IMG/VR virus record: IMGVR_UViG_3300020054_000308
Location: 1-27,599 of that record
DNA length: 27,599 bases
Origin: a virus
Reading direction: 5' to 3' (one strand)
The notes beneath the pieces were generated by a model, which saw only the letters and a list, made by a program, of their open reading frames with translations, searched no databases and had not been told where the DNA came from. Shown piece after piece: positions 22,543 to 27,599 of this stretch. How positions within the stretch are numbered: the first letter of the stretch is position 1; every line of letters begins with the position of its first letter. The translations under genes were made by a program, and so were the position numbers.

Positions 22543-22983
22543 TTATCGCTGCGGCCAGATCGGTTCTGCCTCAACGGCACCCTTCGGGAAGGGCTTCGGC
22601 CCCTTCACTGGGTCGAACCAGCCGACGTACACGCGGCCTGCCTTGTTTGTGCCCTTCTTGCGTGCGTACTTGCCGCGACCATCGGGCAGATCGGGTGCAT
22701 CGGGGTGCCCGTATGTCCACTCATTTCCGTACCTGTCCACCTGTGTGTCGATGGCGGTCGCTTCCTCGACTACCTGCGTGGCGACTCCGGCCCCGGCGAG
22801 GGCCTCAACTGCCGCCTGCGTGTCATCCTTCTGACTAGAGCCTTGCAGCACCGCCGTAAGTTCTCGGAGGTCAGCAATGCGCTGAGTCATTTCTTCCTTC
22901 GTGTCTGCTCTTCCGGTCAGCAGATCATTGTTTGGGCCGACCTTGATGGTCAGGCTAAACGGGGATTCAGTAGTGCTATTCAC
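22543..22983 (-). CDS. Hypothetical replication-module protein (146 aa)
   Basis: GTG 22983 overlaps the nuclease stop (GTGA) with GGAGG upstream; the open frame continues further back inside the nuclease gene, but that part is rejected. Order: a beta strand (FSLTIKVG), a helix with Glu/Arg repeats, an Ala/Val-rich segment, then a Gly/Lys/Trp-rich C-terminal region (GRVYVGWFDPVKG, ending EPIWPQR). No Cys. It lies between the nuclease and the ATPase, so a single-strand DNA-binding or accessory role is plausible, but I do not recognise the family. Confidence 0.65.
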   Translation of the reverse strand: MNSTTESPFSLTIKVGPNNDLLTGRADTKEEMTQRIADLRELTAVLQGSSQKDDTQAAVEALAGAGVATQVVEEATAIDTQVDRYGNEWTYGHPDAPDLPDGRGKYARKKGTNKAGRVYVGWFDPVKGPKPFPKGAVEAEPIWPQR

Positions 22984-23651
22984 TTGCCCTCCTTTGTCCA
23001 TATTTCTAACGGGAACTCTGCTGACTTGAGGCCAGCCACGGCAGGGCAGTATGCCCTGAATGAGCAGTAAGAGCAATGGTCGCCGACGTGGGGTGGGAAG
23101 AATCCTGTTGCCATTTGCTCGTTCATCGAGGCGAACATGAAGTCAAAGTAGTCAATGCCCCACGGTGCAAGATCGACAAGATCAGAAAGTTCACCCTTCC
23201 GGCTCATGTAGAACGCACCCCACTTGGGGCGCACGCCGTAGGCTTTCTCAATCGCACTTGCGTACAACGCCAACTGTTCTTGCCCGTAGGGCACACGCTG
23301 GCCCGTCTTGTAGTCAACGACGATCAGGTCTGTGCCGTTGGTGTAGACGCAATCGACAACCAGGCGCACCGGAGTATCACCGAACGACACCTCGGCTTCC
23401 CACTCAATGCCAGGCTTGCCGTCGGGCAGGGTGGCAATCGCCCACCCTGAATTTTGATACCACTCCAGGTACGCCTCGACTTGGCGCAGACCCTCCGACT
23501 GCCAGAAGTCCAGCGTTTCCCCATCGGGGTTTGCCTTGGTGCGACGACCAGCCACACGCCACTGCTCTGCTGGCACATCACTGCGTGCCTCGACATCGGC
23601 AACGGCCCGTTGGAATACTTCCAACCACTTCTCAGAAATGTCAGTTAGCAC
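22980..23651 (-). CDS. RecB/Cas4-like PD-(D/E)XK nuclease, C-terminal part
   Basis: 223 residues from GTG 23651, with GGAGG 7 nt upstream. Catalytic motifs: VVDCVY (Asp100), VVDYKTG (Asp113, Lys115) and YGQEQLALY (Gln124/Gln126). Near the C-terminus, HCSYCSFRAYCP gives Cys193, Cys196 and Cys202, three of the four [4Fe-4S] ligands of Cas4/AddB-type nucleases. The N-terminal motif with the first Cys and the GxxxH block is missing here but is present in the small ORF at 23817-24005. Such enzymes process DNA ends during recombination or packaging. The protein would need its small partner for an intact metal cluster and active site. Confidence 0.86.
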   Translation of the reverse strand: MLTDISEKWLEVFQRAVADVEARSDVPAEQWRVAGRRTKANPDGETLDFWQSEGLRQVEAYLEWYQNSGWAIATLPDGKPGIEWEAEVSFGDTPVRLVVDCVYTNGTDLIVVDYKTGQRVPYGQEQLALYASAIEKAYGVRPKWGAFYMSRKGELSDLVDLAPWGIDYFDFMFASMNEQMATGFFPPHVGDHCSYCSFRAYCPAVAGLKSAEFPLEIWTKEGK

Positions 23652-23824
23652 AGCAAGTCCTCCTGCTCGTCCGGCGAGGCAAGCGTGACCGGCGACTCAC
23701 ACCCGGCGCAGTAGCCATTGAGCGTCCACCACACGGGCAGGCCGTCCTCGAACCTGACCAGCACCTTGAAGGTGTCGCTGCCGCACAGGCACACCCGTGT
23801 CGGGATACCACGTTGGTCAGGCAT
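23645..23824 (-). CDS. Small CxC/CxxC protein lying between the split nuclease parts
   Basis: ATG 23824 overlaps the N-terminal nuclease ORF by 8 nt; stop TAA at 23647-23645 overlaps the next start by 7 nt. The product is 59 residues: VCLCGS near residue 12 and YCAGCES near residue 40 form one probable zinc ribbon, ending in an acidic DEQEDLLC. Its coupling to both halves of the nuclease suggests expression in step with them. No enzyme motif is seen. It could act as a DNA-binding or assembly factor for the split nuclease. Confidence 0.6.
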   Translation of the reverse strand: MPDQRGIPTRVCLCGSDTFKVLVRFEDGLPVWWTLNGYCAGCESPVTLASPDEQEDLLC

Positions 23825-24005
23825 CAGGCTCTCCCACCAACTCGCGATTCACGTGCTCGATCATGGCATGGACAGCCGTTCCTGCGGCCAGGTACACAGC
23901 CGGTTGCTCGGGAACTTGGGCGATCTTCGACAGGTAATACTGTCGCTGACATCGCATGAACGTGCTCAACTGCGAGTACGAGCGGTGTGCCGGTGCTTCA
24001 TTCAC
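23817..24005 (-). CDS. RecB/Cas4-like nuclease, separate N-terminal part (62 aa)
   Basis: GTG 24005 overlaps the previous gene end; the longer open frame to 24134 reads an Arg-rich antisense-like stretch and is rejected. The product contains RSYSQLSTFMRCQRQYYL (8-25), the N-terminal family helix with the first Fe-S Cys (Cys19), and GTAVHAMIE (42-50, His46), motif I of RecB-family nucleases. These are the elements missing from the 223 aa protein at 22980-23651. It stops with a normal TGA, and the rest of the enzyme lies after the intervening Cys-rich gene. Confidence 0.78.
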   Translation of the reverse strand: MNEAPAHRSYSQLSTFMRCQRQYYLSKIAQVPEQPAVYLAAGTAVHAMIEHVNRELVGEPDA

Positions 24006-24366
24006 TTGCTGGCTCCATGAGGATAAATTCCCAATCTTCGTTATCGACTTCGGGGATGGTGTAGCCGACGATGTTTCCCATCTCGACAATGACCTCGAAC
24101 CCCTGCGCCTGCGCGTGCCACATCGCCTTGTCAACCTCTGAACCTTCCGCCCTGTGCCAGGGTACTAGCACCAGGGCGTACCTCGCTCTTGAGTCCATCA
24201 GAATTTCGATGTCGTCCTCAAGCCGGATGCGGCGGAACTTGTCCAGTTCCCACTCGAATACCACTCCCGAACCGTAGCACCGAACTGTGACAACGACAAG
24301 AGTTCCGGTGTGTCGCCCACCTGTGGTAGGCTCCGCCTGCGCGAGAGCGTGGGGCAGAAACTCCAT
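23998..24366 (-). CDS. Nucleoside deoxyribosyltransferase-like protein
   Basis: 122 residues from ATG 24366; no strong Shine-Dalgarno, so the start could lie further in. The middle reads LEDDIEILMDSRARYALVLV, then PWHRAEGSEVDKAMWHAQ and GFEVI, matching the second half of the NDT/DUF4406-like fold (D..l..cD..v.lPgw..S.G...E...A...g..v). The N-terminal strand motif is unclear. Such enzymes exchange or remove nucleobases of deoxynucleosides or nucleotides. First gene of the replication operon. Alternatives are a Rossmann-like binding protein without catalysis. Confidence 0.6.
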   Translation of the reverse strand: MEFLPHALAQAEPTTGGRHTGTLVVVTVRCYGSGVVFEWELDKFRRIRLEDDIEILMDSRARYALVLVPWHRAEGSEVDKAMWHAQAQGFEVIVEMGNIVGYTIPEVDNEDWEFILMEPASE

Positions 24367-24403
24367 TTGACGGGCGACGGCAAGAGCCGGACAGGGTGTT
24401 TCT

Positions 24404-24439
24404 CCTACCTGCTACGATCTTGAAATCGTGGGGGGTAGG
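24404..24439. promoter_or_regulatory. Two-tier hairpin in the leader of the replication operon
   Basis: CCTACC (24404-24409) pairs with GGTAGG (24434-24439), and inside it ACGAT (24414-24418) pairs with ATCGT (24425-24429) around a 6-nt loop CTTGAA; the tiers are separated by a symmetrical 4x4 internal loop. It lies about 40-75 nt upstream of the first gene of the minus-strand replication operon. Together with the rest of 24367-24535 (a CGCATATGCG palindrome at 24523-24532, G-rich runs) it probably holds the promoter and operator; I cannot place a convincing -35/-10 pair. Confidence 0.4.
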
Positions 24440-24535
24440 GGGGCATTTCTCTTTTTCAGGGTTCCGGCAAGGAGCGAGCCGTAGGCGAGCGACTAATAAG
24501 GAGGTTTTTGGGGGGCAGTATCCGCATATGCGCAT

Positions 24536-24574
24536 AAAAAAAAGGGGCCACCCGAAGGTGGCCTCGCTTTTTTA
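24536..24574 (-). terminator. Intrinsic terminator with UUCG tetraloop
   Basis: Read on the minus strand, GGCCACC-TTCG-GGTGGCC (24563-24546) forms a 7-bp stem closed by the very stable C(UUCG)G loop, followed after CC by eight T (24543-24536). It starts right after the stop codon of the gene at 24572, so it ends the lysis/tail transcript and isolates the replication operon. Confidence 0.92.
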
Positions 24575-24781
24575 GTACGGAGTAATATCAAAAATTGCCA
24601 GGGTTCTCTCGTCCAAGCATCCGTGGGGTGGAATGTCGTGATTGTGCTGTATGCCCCGAATTATTTCTGACAATCCGTAGTCCAATGTGTTGTCGCCAGG
24701 GATATTCAACACCTGCCTCACTCGCCCCACTAGTGCGTTTGAGTCTCCCTGCATCACTAGCGGCACAAGCGACATCTGCAT
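24572..24781 (-). CDS. Small peptidoglycan-binding-domain-like protein (69 aa)
   Basis: ATG 24781 overlaps the previous stop by one base (TAATG). The core NALVGRVRQVLNIPGDNTLD, then a spacer helix IIRGIQHNH, then GCLDERTLAIF resembles the three-helix PG_binding_1 fold (xVxxLQxxLGxxxDGxxGxxTxxAVxxFQxxxGLxxDGxVxxxT), although the repeat residues are loose. It is the last gene before the terminator. It may help the tail or lysis apparatus bind the cell wall. The alternative is an unassigned small helical tail protein. Confidence 0.55.
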   Translation of the reverse strand: MQMSLVPLVMQGDSNALVGRVRQVLNIPGDNTLDYGLSEIIRGIQHNHDIPPHGCLDERTLAIFDITPY

Positions 24782-26694
24782 TATGTAATCTCCACATCCA
24801 CGGTTTGTAGTTGCACGGTGACCAGGCCCCCGAAGCCATCAACAAACGACGGAGGTGCTGACTGCTCAAACTGTACAGCCCGAACCACGCAGATGCGCTC
24901 GTCACCCGTCGAGAAGTCCTGCAACAGGCACGCCCCACCCGTCTGCTCCAACTTCTCCAAAGCCTGAAGCCGGTGCCAGGGGTTCGACACCCGAGTAACA
25001 CCGTTCGAGTCTTTCTCCTCTGAGTAGAGCAGCAACGGCAAGGTGATTGTTCGCGAGCGCAGCGGTGCGGGAAGCGCACGCAACTGCCACTCTTGCAGGA
25101 TCGGCGATACCGAAGTATCGCTAGTGTCCCGTGTCAGCGTGACCTTCACCTCGAACTCCGTCTCGGGAAGCAAGTCAGCCGACAACGGAATGTTCAGCAC
25201 TCGACCCAGCGGGACAGACTCAAAGTTCGCGTTTGCGCCCGTAGGATCTGCGACCTGGACACCGAGCACACCAGCCGTAGTTTCGCTACGGATTGAGAAC
25301 GACACCGGCTGCTTGAACTCTGTCGTGCCGTAGCGCACGAAGCCGGAATCGAGCGTACCGACCTCGGCCTTCACGGTTGCCGACTCGATGTAGACCTTTG
25401 CTGCTGTGCAGATCAAAGCCAGACCCGTCGTTCCCACGAATGCAACCGACTGCGGTGTGCCATCAGCCACCGAAAGATCAGCAGCGAAAGCGTAGAAGTC
25501 TCCGACCTCCTGGCCAAGATCAATGCGCCACAATCCCTTAGCACCCAGGCGCTCCGTGGTGCGCGTTGCGTACACGTACTCGCCGTCGAATGTCAGATCT
25601 GAGATGTCATCCTCTACCGATAGAGGGCCGTAGACGAAACCCGTACCCGCAGCAGATTCCTCGGCAACACGGACACCCTTGCTTGTGGCAGCGATGACGT
25701 ACGAGTTCAAGTAAGACTTGAGGTTGCGGAGAACTTCACCGATGGGGAACTCCGCCACGTTGATCGGCTCAAGCATGGCACCGAGACCGCTGCTCGACGT
25801 GTCAATCGTGAATGACAAAACCTTAGCCTGGATGCCGATGTTCAGTGCCACCAGGATTGCGCTCGTAGTCTCCGTTACAGCAACAAAACTCAACTCGGTT
25901 GAGGCGTACTCGTACCGGGAGTCACCCGAAGTTGCAATGTTGATAGTGGCCGGTGGTGAGGCCGGGTTGCGGCCCAACTCAAACACGCGCATGGGGTAAG
26001 AGTCTGTGATCTGGCAACCCACAATGATGCGGTCTTTGACGTAGCCAATGGCCTGAACTGTCCACGACGCACCTGAACCTGCATGGTCGTACAGTTTCGT
26101 GGTGGACAACGAACTGTCGATCTCGTAGATACCATCAGCGGCACCGACCAGTGCGTTGCAACCATCAGTAGTTAGAGCCTGAGCAGTGCCAGAGAAAGAA
26201 GTAACTTGCACAACGGAACTCGTGGCAATCTTGTACAGGTACACGTTGCCGCCGTTGATGAACCACGTTCCCAACGAGCACGTGTGCGCGTAAGACCCAC
26301 CGTGGCTAGCCACCTCGGACGTGGAGTTCAGTAGGCTAATCTGCCCCTGCGTCCACACATCCATGTTCGCCGACTCACGGAAACGGAACAGGTCACCCTC
26401 GTCCGCGTCATAGAACTCGGCACCTTCACCTCGATGCCACGAGGTAGCAGAGCGTAGCCACCAATTCGACAGCGTGTTCTCACCGGCAGCCGCCGCTTGA
26501 TCGACACGTTCTTTCTGGTACTGAGTCGTAACTCGGGAAATCCTTGTGGCATCTGATGCCGAAGAAAGCCATGGCTGATTACCTATGGCGTAGTCCGCAG
26601 CAAACCCGCTGCGGTCGAAACGGGCAAGCCGGTCGATAATGTCCTGACCGATAGCAAAAGGAATGTCATTGACAACCGCCTTATTCTCAGCCAC
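24781..26694 (-). CDS. Tail-type structural protein, beta-rich (637 aa)
   Basis: Start GTG 26694 with GGAAG 6 nt upstream. After a helical N-terminus (about 1-90) the sequence is a long series of beta strands with alternating hydrophobic, Gly and Ser/Thr residues. Segments such as TWFINGGNVYLYKI, ALTTDGCNALVGAADGIYEI and DLTFDGEYVYATRTTERLGA repeat at propeller-blade-like spacing. From about residue 480 strands of a different type follow, ending VQLQTVDVEIT. This suits a phage minor tail or tail-spike protein with a beta-propeller that contacts the host surface. No catalytic residues are evident. Family not recognised. Confidence 0.72.
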   Translation of the reverse strand: MAENKAVVNDIPFAIGQDIIDRLARFDRSGFAADYAIGNQPWLSSASDATRISRVTTQYQKERVDQAAAAGENTLSNWWLRSATSWHRGEGAEFYDADEGDLFRFRESANMDVWTQGQISLLNSTSEVASHGGSYAHTCSLGTWFINGGNVYLYKIATSSVVQVTSFSGTAQALTTDGCNALVGAADGIYEIDSSLSTTKLYDHAGSGASWTVQAIGYVKDRIIVGCQITDSYPMRVFELGRNPASPPATINIATSGDSRYEYASTELSFVAVTETTSAILVALNIGIQAKVLSFTIDTSSSGLGAMLEPINVAEFPIGEVLRNLKSYLNSYVIAATSKGVRVAEESAAGTGFVYGPLSVEDDISDLTFDGEYVYATRTTERLGAKGLWRIDLGQEVGDFYAFAADLSVADGTPQSVAFVGTTGLALICTAAKVYIESATVKAEVGTLDSGFVRYGTTEFKQPVSFSIRSETTAGVLGVQVADPTGANANFESVPLGRVLNIPLSADLLPETEFEVKVTLTRDTSDTSVSPILQEWQLRALPAPLRSRTITLPLLLYSEEKDSNGVTRVSNPWHRLQALEKLEQTGGACLLQDFSTGDERICVVRAVQFEQSAPPSFVDGFGGLVTVQLQTVDVEIT

Positions 26695-26982
26695 CTAGCA
26701 CTTCCATTTCCGTCGAGCCTTACGCAAACGAGAGTTCGGATCCTTCGCAGCCTTCGGGAACTTCTTCATCTGACCGAGGCTGCGAGCACAGAACGAACGC
26801 TTACGAGGGCCGCCGCCCGGTTGCGGTGGCTTCAAGTTGCTCCCCTGTGCTTTCGCCGAGGCGCGTCCCTTCGCGTTCAACCCGCCGTCAGGGTTCTGTC
26901 CCTCTTTACGAGTCCAAGCAGGAGAACTGAACTTCTTCTTCTTTTTCTTCGTCATCTTCTTCGACGGTTTACGGTCAGCCAT
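26695..26982 (-). CDS. Basic conserved phage protein with SPAWxRKEGxNPxGGLN motif
   Basis: 95 residues from ATG 26982, overlapping the endolysin gene by 8 nt. The Lys-rich N-terminus (MADRKPSKKMTKKKKKKF) is followed by SPAWTRKEGQNPDGGLNAKG, then KPPQPGGGPRKRSFCARSLG and DPNSRLRKARRKWKC. This pattern, as I recall it, is a widespread small-protein family of marine and freshwater podovirus-like phages (DUF6321-like), of unknown function. Two Cys near the C-terminal half are conserved in that pattern. Its place between endolysin and tail gene fits a virion or lysis-related role. The family link is from memory and needs a search. Confidence 0.7.
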   Translation of the reverse strand: MADRKPSKKMTKKKKKKFSSPAWTRKEGQNPDGGLNAKGRASAKAQGSNLKPPQPGGGPRKRSFCARSLGQMKKFPKAAKDPNSRLRKARRKWKC

Positions 26983-27454
26983 ACAGGCCCTTCCGCCAAG
27001 CCCTCTTCAACCGCCGATCCTTCGTCAGGATCGGAAGCGGCCACAGGCGCTCATCCTTCTGCGCCTTCTCCGTGAACGAGATGTGAATGTGTTGGTAGTG
27101 ACCCCAGTTACCCGGACGCCACTTCCACCACTTGCTGCGGTAAGTGCCAGACGCGAGCCGACCCTCGTACACGACGTACTTGACGCGCTTACTACCCGGC
27201 AGGCCAGATGCTGCATACGCACGCAACTGGTCGGCGAGTTTCCTCGCCGCCCTACCGTTGCGCCACTTGCCCTTGCCCATGTTCTCGTCAATGTCGAGAG
27301 CATGAACCCAACCATTCTTGTCAGGGTTGTGATCGGACTTGCGCTTAGAGTGCGCCCGATCCCCGATCCAACCATCAGAACGCTTATCACGACCGGGCCA
27401 GCGACCATTGATCTGGTCACGAAGGACGACACCGCCCTTCACCAACTTAGCCAT
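26975..27454 (-). CDS. Endolysin, M15-type peptidoglycan peptidase
   Basis: 159 residues from ATG 27454, whose overlap of 8 nt with the upstream gene is the genome's usual pattern; an upstream start at 27484 would add a poor extension. Zinc site residues: KSDHNPDKNGWVHALDIDEN (39-58) with His42 and Asp54/Asp56, and GHYQHIHISF (118-127) with His122/His124. This SDHNPD...ALDI...HIHI pattern is typical of actinophage endolysins that cleave peptide cross-links in the cell wall. The C-terminal about 30 residues are basic and may bind the wall. No signal peptide, so it would depend on the holin-like protein upstream. Confidence 0.86.
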   Translation of the reverse strand: MAKLVKGGVVLRDQINGRWPGRDKRSDGWIGDRAHSKRKSDHNPDKNGWVHALDIDENMGKGKWRNGRAARKLADQLRAYAASGLPGSKRVKYVVYEGRLASGTYRSKWWKWRPGNWGHYQHIHISFTEKAQKDERLWPLPILTKDRRLKRAWRKGLYG

Positions 27455-27599
27455 CCGACTGCCGCCCGAAGCGAGGGTTCTCACCGTTCAAGTAATCAAC
27501 CAACACAACAATCGCCGGAGGAATCGCAACCACAAGAACCGGAGGCAAGCCGAACCCCGCGATGTTGTCCACCACCCACGTCAGGGCAGTCGCAGCGAA
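27447..27599 (-). CDS. Holin-like membrane protein, N-terminus cut by window edge
   Basis: The open frame continues past the right edge; only the last 50 residues are visible. They contain a hydrophobic segment GFGLPPVLVVAIPPAIVVLV, a good transmembrane helix, followed by a short polar tail ending GRQSDG. Stop TAA at 27449-27447 overlaps the endolysin start by 8 nt (ATGGCTAA). Immediate upstream coupling to the endolysin is the classical place for a holin. Family and number of membrane helices cannot be judged from a fragment. Confidence 0.6.
   Translation of the reverse strand, partial: FAATALTWVVDNIAGFGLPPVLVVAIPPAIVVLVDYLNGENPRFGRQSDG

Noticed and set aside
24410-24440. Possible tRNA-Ser anticodon arm (CTTGAAA flanked by complementary arms)
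   Set aside because: The stem closes on a 6-nt, not 7-nt, loop, and no acceptor, D or T arm can be drawn around it. It is better described as a hairpin.

Overview
The window looks like about 27.6 kb of the genome of a tailed double-stranded DNA phage infecting an actinobacterium. The phage assignment rests on a large terminase, a portal, very large virion-type proteins, a tail-type protein and an endolysin/holin-like pair. The actinobacterial host is inferred from a WhiB-type Fe-S regulator, an Rpf-like transglycosylase and frequent GTG/TTG starts. Genes are packed tightly, mostly with 1, 4 or 8 nt overlaps. No tRNA, integrase, CRISPR array or insertion sequence was seen. Both window edges cut through minus-strand genes.

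Layout. (1) 1-10779, minus strand: packaging and virion block. In transcription order: large terminase with an N-terminal helix-turn-helix segment, portal, a 50 aa Gly-rich protein, two very basic Lys-rich proteins, a 918 aa largely disordered protein, two small proteins, and a giant protein (>913 aa) cut by the left edge. (2) 10780-11291: divergent control region without a gene, containing G-runs, nested inverted repeats and a candidate extended -10 promoter pointing right. (3) 11292-17476, plus strand: an accessory operon of small genes. Its recognisable enzymes are a zinc-ribbon/amidoligase fusion, a class II glutamine amidotransferase with a C-terminal Cys cluster, a DUF2786 protein and a gamma-glutamylcyclotransferase-like protein. 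Many small, Cys-rich or acidic proteins lie among them. (4) 17485-17511: a hairpin between the convergent operons. (5) 17518-24366, minus strand: replication, recombination and regulation. In transcription order: a nucleoside deoxyribosyltransferase-like protein, a RecB/Cas4-like nuclease split over two ORFs with a Cys-rich ORF between, a DnaB/RecA-like ATPase, WhiB, a Holliday-junction-resolvase-like nuclease, a primase split into zinc-finger and TOPRIM proteins, an Rpf-like protein, a metallophosphoesterase and a sigma-70-like factor. (6) 24536-24574: an intrinsic terminator with a UUCG loop. (7) 24572-27599, minus strand: tail and lysis genes.

How the parts may work together. WhiB and the sigma-like protein probably redirect host transcription. 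The split primase, ATPase and nucleases replicate and process DNA. The terminase and portal package it, with basic proteins that may condense DNA or be internal virion proteins. The holin-like protein and M15-type peptidase would release progeny. The plus-strand operon is the least ordinary part. It combines an ATP-dependent carboxylate-amine ligase, an N-terminal-Cys amidotransferase and a gamma-glutamyl-cleaving enzyme with tiny acidic or Cys-rich ORFs. That is the expected toolkit of a peptide or amino-acid conjugation/deconjugation pathway with an unknown substrate. All names come from motifs read by eye; no database search was possible.
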